Shown here: positions 6,720-14,148 of the stretch, in pieces
Position numbering within the stretch: the stretch's first letter is position 1
How the letters are laid out: the number at the start of each line of letters is the position of its first letter
DNA from: an uncultured Lysobacteraceae bacterium
GTDB taxonomy: Bacteria; Pseudomonadota; Gammaproteobacteria; Xanthomonadales; Rhodanobacteraceae
Assembly (NCBI GenBank): GCA_946480705.1
Contig: CAMLLF010000019.1
Coordinates: 1 to 15,239 of the forward strand
Length of the DNA: 15,239 bases
Direction: 5' to 3'
Program-made: the position numbers and the translations under genes
Notes under the pieces: generated by a model
Databases searched by the model: none
What the model saw: only the letters and a program-made list of their open reading frames with translations
Told to the model about the DNA's origin: nothing

Positions 6720-8630
6720 TCACCGCGCCGCGTTCGAATTCATCGTCGCATTGCGTGAGGAGTCGTTGTACTGCGCCGGATCGCGCATGCCGCTGGTGTG
6801 GCACTGGCCGCTCGTGTGTCCGCGGTTGACGCCGCCGCTGAGCTGGCCGTTGGCCTGCTCGGTCGTGCCGTCTTCGGGATCGCTGAGCACGAGGTCGGTC
6901 GCGATCTGGCAGTAGTCGTTCGTCCACCAGTTCGTCGTGCGGAACGCGGTCGTGTAGTAGTTCACCTTGGCGCGCGACGCGGTCGGGATGCCGGCGAGCC
7001 ACGCGGATGCGCCGCTGTAGCTCAGGTTGTCGTTCGTGCCGCAGCCGACGCCGAACCACGAGCCGAGCGTGGCGAGGATGCCGGCGAGGTTCGTGCCCTT
7101 GTACGGCGTGCCGACGGACTGGATCAGGCGTGCGCCGGTCGCGTTGTCGAGTCCGCTCCAGTAATAGGTATACAAGTGCAGGGATGCCGCGCCGCCCTGG
7201 CTGTGGGCGACCGTGCCGAACGAGTTCCAGGTGCTGCCGAAAGTCTGCAGCAGGCGCGCGAACGCATCGTGGCTGCGGTTCTTGTTGACGTCGAGGAAGG
7301 TCGACGCGGTCGAGAACTGCGAGGCCGGCCAGACGCCGCCGGAGCAGTAGCCGTGCACGAGGATCAGGCGCTGGCCGACGCCCTTGGTCGCCTCGCCGCC
7401 GCTCGGGCGCGGGCCCATGCGCATGGCTTCGTCGATGCCCTTGGGCGCGGCGCCGAGCAGGCGGCGCGCGGGCAGGTCGAGCGCAAGCGTGCGCGCGCCG
7501 GCCAGCGTGACGAAATGATCGGGATCCTCGATGCGCAGTTCGCGCAGCTGATACGGCGGCTGCGCATCGGCGCGCGCGACCCAGCGCGGATCGAAGCCGA
7601 GGCCGAGTACGCCGTTCTTGTCCGGCGTGACCATGCCGCTGACCCAGGCGACCGGGCGTTCGTTGCCCTTGCCGTCGGTGCCCCAGACTTCGGCGTAGGC
7701 GCGATAGTGCTGGCCGGGCTTGTTCGCGACGGTCGGCAGGTCGATCGAGAGACGGCCGTCGGCCTGCGTGCGTGCCGATACGACCGATTCGATCGGCGAC
7801 AGGCGCAGCGAGGCATCGACGACGGGCAGCACGTGTTCGGCCGAGCGCACGACGCGCTGGCCGTTCGCGTTGGTGCCGTCGGCCAGGACCTGGGCGACGT
7901 AGGTGCCGCTCTGTTCGGCGATGAAGCCCGCGCCGAAGAGACCGTCGCCGGCCACGGCGTCGGCATGCAGGCCGTCGTCGAACATTGCGTAGCTGCTGAC
8001 CGCGCCGTCGGGCGCCGTCACGCGCAGCGTCGCCGAGGCGATGCGTGCGCCGCTCGCGCGCGCGCCGCCGAGCGTCGCGACGACGTCGAGCTGCTGGCCG
8101 ACGATCTGCCGGCGGTGCGCCGGATAGGACATGAGTTCGGTCGCCGTGTCGCCTTCGAGCAGCACGTAGCCGCTCTGCGAGCGGCTCGCACCGGCGTCGA
8201 TGCGCAGATTCCAGGTGCCGGTTTCCAGCGAATCGAGCGCGTAGTAGCTGGCCGGAACGCGCGCTTCTTCGAACGCGAAATCGGCCGAACGCGCGCCGGT
8301 GCTGAGTTCCTGCGCCGGAATGCGGCGGCCGGTCGGCGACTGCAGCTCGAGCAGCCAGTCGCTGTTGTTGCCCGAGAACACGAGGAAGCGGACCTTGCCG
8401 TTCTCGACCGGCAGCACGTGCTGCCAGCCTGCGCCGCGTGTGTCCATCTGCACCGGGATCAGCGCGCTATGGGAAAAGATCGCCGCGTCGGCCGGATCGG
8501 GGACGCGCATTTGCGTGAATTCTTCCGGAGGCCCGGACAGTTGCTTGGGAATGGGATTGGCGAGCACCGCGAGCGGTGCGGCGAGCAGCAAGGACGAAAC
8601 GACGGCCAACGTCAGGGGACTTCTGGTCAC
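6720..8630 (-). CDS. Secreted alpha/beta hydrolase with choice-of-anchor-X-like N-terminus (conditioned medium factor-like)
   Basis: 636 residues. A signal peptide (1-24, cut near VLA-NP) leads into a beta-rich region, 50-165, with FLVFSGNNSDWLLELQSPTG, like the choice-of-anchor X domain. Further beta-sandwich sequence follows, with DDGLHADAVAGDGLFGAGF (218-236), a calcium/Ig-type pattern. The C-terminal part (about 418-636) is an alpha/beta hydrolase: LILVHGYCSGG (422-432) for the oxyanion region, nucleophile S477 in AHSQGG (first Gly of GxSxG replaced by Ala), candidate acid D584 or D587, and candidate catalytic H605 or H611. Such proteins are predicted lipases/esterases or extracellular signalling factors; the substrate is not readable. 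The start is a GTG, supported by GGGAGGG (8637-8643) six bases upstream and by the signal peptide. It is divergent from the M36-like gene at 8984, another secreted protein. Confidence 0.88.
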   Translation of the reverse strand: MTRSPLTLAVVSSLLLAAPLAVLANPIPKQLSGPPEEFTQMRVPDPADAAIFSHSALIPVQMDTRGAGWQHVLPVENGKVRFLVFSGNNSDWLLELQSPTGRRIPAQELSTGARSADFAFEEARVPASYYALDSLETGTWNLRIDAGASRSQSGYVLLEGDTATELMSYPAHRRQIVGQQLDVVATLGGARASGARIASATLRVTAPDGAVSSYAMFDDGLHADAVAGDGLFGAGFIAEQSGTYVAQVLADGTNANGQRVVRSAEHVLPVVDASLRLSPIESVVSARTQADGRLSIDLPTVANKPGQHYRAYAEVWGTDGKGNERPVAWVSGMVTPDKNGVLGLGFDPRWVARADAQPPYQLRELRIEDPDHFVTLAGARTLALDLPARRLLGAAPKGIDEAMRMGPRPSGGEATKGVGQRLILVHGYCSGGVWPASQFSTASTFLDVNKNRSHDAFARLLQTFGSTWNSFGTVAHSQGGAASLHLYTYYWSGLDNATGARLIQSVGTPYKGTNLAGILATLGSWFGVGCGTNDNLSYSGASAWLAGIPTASRAKVNYYTTAFRTTNWWTNDYCQIATDLVLSDPEDGTTEQANGQLSGGVNRGHTSGQCHTSGMRDPAQYNDSSRNATMNSNAAR

Positions 8631-8983
8631 GGTTTTCCCTCCCAGGAACTGTGAGCTCGTGGATTAGTGCTGGTTCTTGCGGTATTCCCCGAATGGATCG
8701 ACACCCTCCGCGAGCCGGAGGGGAACCGGCACGATATCCAAACGAACGTTCGATGCACGCCGCAGCGCAGCAAGCGCGCCGCGGCAGAAGCGGCTGAGAC
8801 CGCTACGAGCCGATGTCGCTGGCCGACCCCGAACCGCGTTGGTGTTGCCAGGAAGCGCATCGCGCGATGACGCGCGCAGGGCTCGCGATCCGATCGCCGC
8901 GCCGGCGTCGCGGCACTCGGCGCTGCGCTTTGACGTACTCAGTCAGGCTCATGTCGGACGTGCGACCGGGGAGGGTCACGAAC
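8631..8983. other. 353-base divergent intergenic region between two secreted-protein genes
   Basis: No gene is supported here; open frames crossing it have no family character and no better start. It holds the two ribosome binding sites (8637-8643 minus, 8968-8975 plus), a 7-bp hairpin CCCTCCG (8704-8710) / CGGAGGG (8716-8722), a 10-bp palindrome CGAACGTTCG (8743-8752), and a -35-like TTGACG at 8930-8935 without a good -10 partner. Promoters for both genes must lie here, but I cannot place them. Confidence 0.5.
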
Positions 8984-10252
8984 ATGCCGTACATCACTGC
9001 ACGACAGCCGGCGGCGGGCATTGCGCTCGCGCTGCTGGCATCGGTGGGCGCGCAGGCCGCGAGCTACCGCGTGTTTCCTGTGCCTGTCGCGAGCCCGGAC
9101 CACGGCGCGCGCGTGCTGGCGACCAACCCGCACCAGCTCGACGCATCGCCGTTCGGCTGGCACGACACGAACGGCGTGGCCGGGGCCGAGTTCACGACCC
9201 TTCGCGGCAACAACGTAACGGTCTACACGGACATCGACGCCAACAATGCGTCGGACGGGCCCGGGCCGGACGGCGGTGCGGGACTGCTGTTCGACTTCGC
9301 GTGGTCGCCGGCGAATCCGCCCTCGTCGTACAAGGAGGCGCTCGCGACCAACGCGTTCTACTGGGCCAACATGCTGCACGACATCTTCTGGCGCCACGGT
9401 TTCAACGAGGCGGCGAGAAACATGCAGGCGAACAACTACGGCCGCGGCGGCGTGGGCAACGACCCGCTGATCGTCGAGATCATGGACGGCAGCGGCATCA
9501 ACAACGCGAACGGCTCGTCGACGGCCGACGGCGTCAGTCCGCGTATCCAGTTATACGAGTGGAACGCTACCTCGCCGCGCCGCGAGGGCAGCTTCGATGC
9601 GACGACGTTCCTGTATGCCTACGGGATGGTGCTCCACGCGCGCATCGCCGGCACCAGCTGCAACGGCAATGCGGAGCGGCCGGCCAGCGGCTACAACGAC
9701 TTTTTCGGAATTCTGCTGACGACGAACTTCGCGCATGCGACGCCGACTCAGCCGCGCGGGCTCGGCACGTATGTGCTTGGCCAGCCGGTCAACGGCACCG
9801 GCATTCGCACGGCGCCGTACACGACGGATTTCGCGTTGAACCGCTACACCTACAACGACACGCGCACGCTGGCCGTGCCGCACGGCGTCGGTTTCGTCTG
9901 GGCGTCGATGCTGTGGGAGGTGACCTGGGGCATGGTCGCCCGGCACGGCGCCAGCAACGACTGGTTCAACGGCAACGGCGCGGAAAACCGCATGCTGCGC
10001 CTCGCGATCCGCGCCATGCAGCTGCAGCCCTGCCAGTCCGGCTTCGTCGATGCGCGCACGGCGTGGCTGGCCGCCGACGACGAACTCTATGCGGGCGAAA
10101 ACCGCTGCATTCTCTGGCGCGGATTCGCGCGGCGCGGTCTCGGCGCATCGGCCGTGCAGGGCTCGGCCGGCAGCAACAGCGACAACACCGAAGCGTTCGA
10201 TCTGCCCGCCGACTGCGCCGATCTGATTTTCGACGCCGATTTCGATCCCTGA
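8984..10252 (+). CDS. Secreted fungalysin (M36)-fold protein lacking the zinc site, probable pseudopeptidase
   Basis: 422 residues: signal peptide 1-26 (GAQAA cut), then the mature M36 domain without the long FTP propeptide usual in the family. Hallmarks are intact: SYRVFPVPVASPDHG (27-41), SPFGWHDTNGVAG (55-67), TNAFYWANMLHD (122-133), NNYGRGGVGNDP (150-161), MDGSGINNAN (167-176), and the C-terminal core WASMLWEVTWGMVARHG to FARRGLGASAVQGS (306-394). The zinc-binding helix expected as HEYxHG reads YAYGMV (211-216). The third-ligand motif expected as GEGWSDF reads ASGYNDF (234-240). So both zinc histidines, the catalytic Glu and the third ligand are all gone, by substitution and without a frameshift. 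It cannot act as a normal M36 protease; a binding or decoy role, or early decay, are the options. It ends with an acidic tail, LIFDADFDP. ATG 8984 is chosen for GGGGAGGG (8968-8975) and the signal peptide over an in-frame ATG at 8813. Confidence 0.85.
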   Translation: MPYITARQPAAGIALALLASVGAQAASYRVFPVPVASPDHGARVLATNPHQLDASPFGWHDTNGVAGAEFTTLRGNNVTVYTDIDANNASDGPGPDGGAGLLFDFAWSPANPPSSYKEALATNAFYWANMLHDIFWRHGFNEAARNMQANNYGRGGVGNDPLIVEIMDGSGINNANGSSTADGVSPRIQLYEWNATSPRREGSFDATTFLYAYGMVLHARIAGTSCNGNAERPASGYNDFFGILLTTNFAHATPTQPRGLGTYVLGQPVNGTGIRTAPYTTDFALNRYTYNDTRTLAVPHGVGFVWASMLWEVTWGMVARHGASNDWFNGNGAENRMLRLAIRAMQLQPCQSGFVDARTAWLAADDELYAGENRCILWRGFARRGLGASAVQGSAGSNSDNTEAFDLPADCADLIFDADFDP

Positions 10253-10255
10253 ACA

Positions 10256-10617
10256 GCGACGAATGCGTTCTACTGGGCCAACATGGCCCACGACATTTTT
10301 CTATCGCCACGGGTCGCGCGGCGCGGCGCCGGCGGCGACTGGTTCGACGGCAACGGCGCGGAGAACCGCCCGCTGCGCCTGGCCATTCGTGCGATGCAGC
10401 GGCAGCCCTGCGAGGCGGGCTTCATCGACGCGCGCACCGCGTCGTTCGCTGCCGACATCGAACTCCCTGACGGCGAGAACCGCTGCATCCTCCGGCGAGG
10501 ATTCGCGCGGCGCGGTCCCGGCGTGTCGGCCGTGCAGGGTTCGACTGCGAGCAACACCGACAACACCGGCGCGTTCGACGCGCCGGAGGACTGCAACGAT
10601 CCGATCGTCGAGGACGG
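10256..10617 (+). pseudogene. Decayed, internally deleted tandem copy of the M36-like gene
   Basis: Starting four bases after the upstream TGA, in the same reading frame, the sequence encodes ATNAFYWANMAHDIF, equal to residues 121-135 of the preceding gene. A +1 base insertion (GACATTTTTCTATCGCCAC against GACATCTTCTGGCGCCAC) and a deletion of roughly 180 codons follow. It resumes as VARRGAGGDWFDGNGAEN, equal to residues 318-335, and continues to DNTGAFDAPEDC. From DWF to DC, 66 of 86 residues match the upstream copy by hand count. Conserved tryptophans are replaced by R and S, as expected of decay. It ends in IVEDGSE, which looks like an altered IF-DGFE tail. It has no start signal of its own, no signal peptide and no zinc-site region. 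The open frame continues to 10738 across the end of the convergent beta-lactamase gene, but that extension is shadow sequence. Confidence 0.8.
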
Positions 10618-10640
10618 CTCCGAAGTCCGAGCGGCGGCGA

Positions 10641-10657
10641 TCCGTCGACGCGACGGA
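10641..10657 (-). terminator. Hairpin downstream of the beta-lactamase gene
   Basis: Perfect 7-bp stem TCCGTCG (10641-10647) / CGACGGA (10651-10657) with a 3-base loop, 14 bases past the beta-lactamase stop. No T-run follows, so termination is only a possibility. Confidence 0.3.
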
Positions 10658-10671
10658 CCGCCGCGCCGGTC

Positions 10672-11586
10672 TCACGGTTTCGGCGCGCGTTCTTCCCTGA
10701 GGCGTGCGTCGAGCCTTTCGCGCGCGGAGTCGGCATAGCGCCGGCAGGCGCTTGCGTCGATGAACGGATCGGCTTTCGCGCCCTGGGCGCGCTGCGCGAG
10801 CTTTTCGTCGAACTTCGCGAAACCCGGATGCACCGGCACGAGAATGTCGCAGGAAAGTTTCGCGACCCGGTCGATGCTCGCGCGGAAGCTTTCAGCGATG
10901 CCGCCGTTGCCGTCGGCGCCGCCGAAGCGGTAGGCGTCGTCGGAGACGGCATTGAGGCTGTCGGCGTAGACGAGATTCACGCAGTCGCCGCCGCTGCAGT
11001 CCTGCCAGCTCCAGGTCGTCGCGCCGGCGGTGTGTCCCGGCGTGTAGTGGGCGGTCAGCACGAGCTTGCCCAGGCGCAGGGTTTCGCCGTCGGCGACGCG
11101 CTGCACTTTGCTCAATTTTGGAAACCCGTTCGCCTTGTCGCCGAAACCGGCCTGCGGATCGTCCTGGGGCGGAACGCCGGCGATCAATGCGTCGGCGCTG
11201 CGCGCGCTCGCGATAACCGTTGCACCGCTCGCGCGCGCGAGCGCGGCGACGCCGCCGACGTGATCGTAGTGCGCATGCGACACCGCGATGTACCTGATCT
11301 GGTCGAGACGAAAGCCGAGCGTTTCGATGTTGGCCGCGATCAGCGGCGCGGATTCGGGCAGGGCGCCGTCGAGCAGCACGAGTCCCTCGCCCGAATCGAT
11401 GAGCACCGACGACAGTCCGCGCGTGCCGACGAACCAGCTCTTGCCGTGCAGCACGAACGGTGCCTGCGGCCGGTTCCATTCCGCGCACGACGAACAGTTC
11501 TTGGGAGAATCGGGCCGCAGCGGCGCAGCGGTAGCGGTGACGCAAGCAATGGCACAGAGGCCGGACAGCAGGGGACGCAGCAGCAT
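10672..11586 (-). CDS. Subclass B3 metallo-beta-lactamase
   Basis: 304-residue exported zinc hydrolase, expected to open the ring of penicillins, cephalosporins and carbapenems in the periplasm. Signal peptide 1-21 (MLLRPLLSGLCAIAC, cut near ATAAP; a C11 is present, but the context is not a clean lipobox). Zinc ligands are complete: H104, H106, D108 and H109 in SHAHYDHVGG, H185 in TPGHTAG and H253 in PVHPG. H/H/D-H without the B1 cysteine is the B3 pattern, and flanking B3 hallmarks include WFVGTRGLSSVLID (51-64), TPGHTAGATTWSW (182-194) and VYADSLNAVS (206-215). Whether it confers resistance is not shown; many environmental Lysobacterales carry such chromosomal enzymes. The upstream in-frame ATG at 11739 would bury the signal peptide, so 11586 is preferred. 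The ribosome binding site is weak. It is monocistronic and converges on the M36 pseudogene. Confidence 0.92.
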   Translation of the reverse strand: MLLRPLLSGLCAIACVTATAAPLRPDSPKNCSSCAEWNRPQAPFVLHGKSWFVGTRGLSSVLIDSGEGLVLLDGALPESAPLIAANIETLGFRLDQIRYIAVSHAHYDHVGGVAALARASGATVIASARSADALIAGVPPQDDPQAGFGDKANGFPKLSKVQRVADGETLRLGKLVLTAHYTPGHTAGATTWSWQDCSGGDCVNLVYADSLNAVSDDAYRFGGADGNGGIAESFRASIDRVAKLSCDILVPVHPGFAKFDEKLAQRAQGAKADPFIDASACRRYADSARERLDARLREERAPKP

Positions 11587-11616
11587 CGAGGCGTTTCCGC
11601 ACGGAAAGGGGCCGCG

Positions 11617-11622
11617 ATTATG
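11617..11622 (-). promoter_or_regulatory. -10 element candidate for the beta-lactamase gene
   Basis: CATAAT on the minus strand (5/6 to TATAAT), in the context GCATAATCG, giving a leader of about 24 bases. There is no recognisable -35; that zone is occupied by the inverted repeat at 11626-11652. A very similar GCATAATC lies 30 bases before the AraC gene. Confidence 0.4.
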
Positions 11623-11625
11623 CGG

Positions 11626-11652
11626 TCGCGCCGCGGGCAGGCCGCGGCGCGA
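11626..11652. promoter_or_regulatory. 11-bp inverted repeat beside the beta-lactamase promoter, candidate operator
   Basis: Perfect arms TCGCGCCGCGG (11626-11636) and CCGCGGCGCGA (11642-11652) with a 5-base spacer, directly upstream of the candidate -10. As DNA it could be an operator; as RNA from upstream read-through it would be a very stable hairpin. The rest of the gap (11653-11884) shows nothing I can name. Confidence 0.4.
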
Positions 11653-11884
11653 AATGTGGCGAAATTCTGCGTGCGATGCGCGTCGGCGCTCGACACGAGC
11701 GCGTTCCGTCAACTCCGCCGCCGCGATGTCGCGGCTCACTGCAATCTACGGTTTCCCGTCACGACGCGCGGTCCGCTTTCGCAGGGTGCGGTGAGCGCGG
11801 CGAACCGCAACGTCGCGGTGTACGTCATGGCGTGTATCGGTCCCGCAAGCGGGTTTCGTCCATGTCGCCATCGCGACGCTGCAG

Positions 11885-12883
11885 TCACGCGTTCACTGTC
11901 GCCATGTTCGCCGCGGCGTAGCGCGTGCCGGAGACGGGGTGGCTCGCGAGCACGTCCGCGATCGACTGCAGCTCGGTGCGGCTCAACACGATGCGCGTCG
12001 CGGCGGCGTTCTCGTCGAGGCGCGCGATGCGGCGTGTACCCGGAATCGGCACGATGTCCTCGCCCTGGTGCAGCAGCCACGCGAGCGCGAGCTGCGCCGG
12101 CGTGCAGCCGCGCTGGCGCGCCAGCGCGGTCAGCGCGTCGACGAGCAGGCGGTTCACGTCGAAGTGGCCGGCCTGGAAGCGCGGGTTGTTGCGCCGGTAG
12201 TCGTCGGCGTCCAGCGCGTCGGTCGAGGCGATCGCGCCGGTCAGAAAGCCGCGGCCGAGCGGACTGTAGGCGACGAAGCCGATGCCGAGCTCGCGGCAGG
12301 CGAGCAGGGCGTCGTTCTCGACGTCGCGCGTCCACAGCGAATATTCGCTCTGCAGCGCGGCAATGCGATGCACGCCGCTCGCGCGGCGCAGCGTGTTGCC
12401 GTTGGCTTCCGACAGGCCGAGGAAGCGCACCTTGCCGGCCTCGACGAGTCGCGCCATTGCGCCGACGGTCTCCTCGATCGGCACCTTCGGATCGACGCGA
12501 TGCTGGTAGTAGAGGTCGATGTGATCGACGCCGAGCCGGCGCAGGCTCGCGTCGCACGACGCCGCGACATAGCCGGGGCTGCCGTCGATGCCGAGAAACG
12601 CGCCGTCGGGCGCGCGCACGTTGCCGAACTTCGTCGCGAGCACGACGTCGTTGCGGCGCACGCGCAGGACTTTGGCCAGCAGTTCCTCGTTGCGGCCGAC
12701 ACCGTACATGTCGGCCGTGTCGAGAAAGTTCACGCCGGCGTCCAGCGCGTGATGCAGCACGGCGAGGTTGTCGGCCTCGTCGCTGGCACCGTAGAAATCG
12801 GACATGCCCATGCAGCCGAGGCCGAGGGCGGAAACGACGAGGCCGTCGCGGCCGAGCGCGCGGCGGGCGAGAGAGTGGTTCAT
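11885..12883 (-). CDS. Aldo/keto reductase
   Basis: 332-residue cytoplasmic NADPH-dependent oxidoreductase with the (alpha/beta)8-barrel sequence pattern of the aldo/keto reductase superfamily. The catalytic tetrad is complete: D55 in FLDTADMY, Y60, K85 in ATKFG and H128 in YYQHRVD. The N-terminal [12 protein letters not shown] (21-32) and the C-terminal cofactor segment VPIPGTRR are typical of the AKR11/AKR13-like bacterial group (YakC/IolS relatives). Substrates in this group are small aldehydes and ketones; the specific one is not readable. ATG 12883 has GGAG upstream and gives the usual N-terminus. It is divergent from an AraC-type regulator with 245 bases between, which suggests that regulator controls it (inference). 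Confidence 0.94.
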   Translation of the reverse strand: MNHSLARRALGRDGLVVSALGLGCMGMSDFYGASDEADNLAVLHHALDAGVNFLDTADMYGVGRNEELLAKVLRVRRNDVVLATKFGNVRAPDGAFLGIDGSPGYVAASCDASLRRLGVDHIDLYYQHRVDPKVPIEETVGAMARLVEAGKVRFLGLSEANGNTLRRASGVHRIAALQSEYSLWTRDVENDALLACRELGIGFVAYSPLGRGFLTGAIASTDALDADDYRRNNPRFQAGHFDVNRLLVDALTALARQRGCTPAQLALAWLLHQGEDIVPIPGTRRIARLDENAAATRIVLSRTELQSIADVLASHPVSGTRYAAANMATVNA

Positions 12884-13128
12884 CGGGAGGCTCCGGGGAG
12901 GGGAAAGTGGACAGAGGAGAGGCGTGAGAAACGAGTCGCTGCTGCGCTCGCCCGCTTGTCGTTTCTTCGTTCTCGCTACTGCCGCCGCAGAGTAGTCCCC
13001 GCGCGTCGCCGCGGCTTAGCCCAAAGCTGCGGCAGACTTGCCCGATCCTGCAATTCGCGGTTCGTCGCGGTCGTGCGCGCGCGAGGTCGTGCGCATAATC
13101 CGCACCGTCTCCGCTACCGGGAAACGCC
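12884..13128. promoter_or_regulatory. Divergent control region of the reductase and AraC genes
   Basis: 245 bases without a gene. It holds a 10-bp inverted repeat with one mismatch, GCCGCGGCTT (13008-13017) / AAGCTGCGGC (13024-13033), and a -10-like CATAAT (13094-13099) for the AraC gene, about 30 bases before its GTG, with no good -35. The inverted repeat is a candidate regulator site only. Confidence 0.35.
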
Positions 13129-14067
13129 GTGTCCGCCGCTACATCCACACCGAGCGTCGCCCCGTTCGACGGGTTCGCACCGCAGCGCGAGCTGGCCGAC
13201 CGGATTGCCCGATTGACGCACGGCGACGGCCTGCATGCGACCGCGGTCGAGCCGCTGGTCCTGATCCGCATGTCCGAGCCGACGCAGCCCATCGCGTCCG
13301 TCTACGAACCCAGCCTCTGCGTCGTCGTGCAGGGCCGCAAGCAGGCGATCCTCGGCGACGAGGTGTTCGTCTACGACCCGCTGAATTACCTCGTCGTCTC
13401 GATGACCCTGCCCGTGGTCGGGCAGATCCTGACCGCGACGCCGGCGCAGCCCTACCTGTGCCTGCGCATCACGCTCGATTTGCGCGTGCTCGGCGAACTC
13501 GTGCTGCAGTCGCCGCCGTCGACGCCACGGCCGACCGACCGCGCGCTGTTCCTCGCGCGCACCGAACTGCCGCTGCTCGACGCACTGCTGCGCCTGCTGC
13601 GGCTGCTCGACTCGCCGCAGGAGATCGACGTGATCGCGCCGCTGATCCTGCGCGAGATCAGCTATCGCGCACTTTGCGGCGATCTCGGCTATCGCCTGCG
13701 CGATCTCGTCGTCGCCGACAGCGCGGGGCATCGCGTCGGCCGCGCGATCGACCTGATCAAGTCGCGCTACGCCGACGCGCTGAGCGTCGAGGAACTCGCC
13801 GATGCCGCGCACATGAGCGTGTCGGCGCTGCATCACCGCTTCAAGGCGGCGACGAGCCTGTCGCCGCTGCAGTTCCAGAAATCGCTGCGCCTGCACGAAG
13901 CGCGGCGCCTGATGCTGGCCGAAGGCTTCGAGGCCGCCGCCGCGGCGCACCGCGTCGGCTATGAGAGCGCGTCGCAGTTCAGCCGCGAATACCGCCGCCT
14001 GTTCGGCGCGCCGCCGCGGCGGGAGATCGTGGCGCTGCGGGCGCTCGGAGGGGCGGCGAGTGACTAG
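13129..14067 (+). CDS. AraC-family transcriptional regulator with AraC_N (PF06719-type) sensor domain
   Basis: 312 residues. The N-terminal part (about 20-180) matches the AraC_N-type sensor with VYEPSLCVVVQGRKQAILGD (59-78 region), YLVVSMTLPV (87-96) and the PYLCLRITLD segment. The C-terminal part (about 203-300) holds two helix-turn-helix motifs: LSVEELADAAHMSVSALHHRFK (first) and AAAHRVGYESASQFSREYRRLFG (second), the AraC/XylS signature. It starts at a GTG; GGGAA lies just upstream and no ATG gives the conserved LADRIARLTHGDGLHAT opening. Regulators of this type are often divergent from aldo/keto reductase or short-chain dehydrogenase genes and activate them, which fits the neighbour at 11885-12883. 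The inducer is unknown. Confidence 0.93.
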   Translation: MSAATSTPSVAPFDGFAPQRELADRIARLTHGDGLHATAVEPLVLIRMSEPTQPIASVYEPSLCVVVQGRKQAILGDEVFVYDPLNYLVVSMTLPVVGQILTATPAQPYLCLRITLDLRVLGELVLQSPPSTPRPTDRALFLARTELPLLDALLRLLRLLDSPQEIDVIAPLILREISYRALCGDLGYRLRDLVVADSAGHRVGRAIDLIKSRYADALSVEELADAAHMSVSALHHRFKAATSLSPLQFQKSLRLHEARRLMLAEGFEAAAAAHRVGYESASQFSREYRRLFGAPPRREIVALRALGGAASD

Positions 14068-14148
14068 GAACTAGAGGGGCTGCGGGCGGACCTCGATTTT
14101 CTGGATCGTGCTGGCTGGTTTCCGTACACAAAGGGCAGTGGTCAGGAA

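Noticed and set aside
6798..8654. 618-codon plus-strand open frame opposite the secreted hydrolase.
   Set aside because: Antisense shadow of a gene with a clear signal peptide, ribosome binding site and hydrolase motifs.
8743..8752. CGAACGTTCG palindrome as an operator for the divergent secreted genes.
   Set aside because: A single 10-bp palindrome without a matching second site or an adjacent regulator is weak evidence.
10283..10738. A standalone 151-residue gene downstream of the M36-like gene.
   Set aside because: It is the decayed tandem copy: no ribosome binding site, no signal peptide, internal deletion, and a tail that runs into the convergent beta-lactamase gene.
10828..12927. 699-codon plus-strand open frame covering the beta-lactamase and reductase genes.
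   Set aside because: It runs antisense through two well-supported genes and a gap, and the translated sequence is low-complexity.
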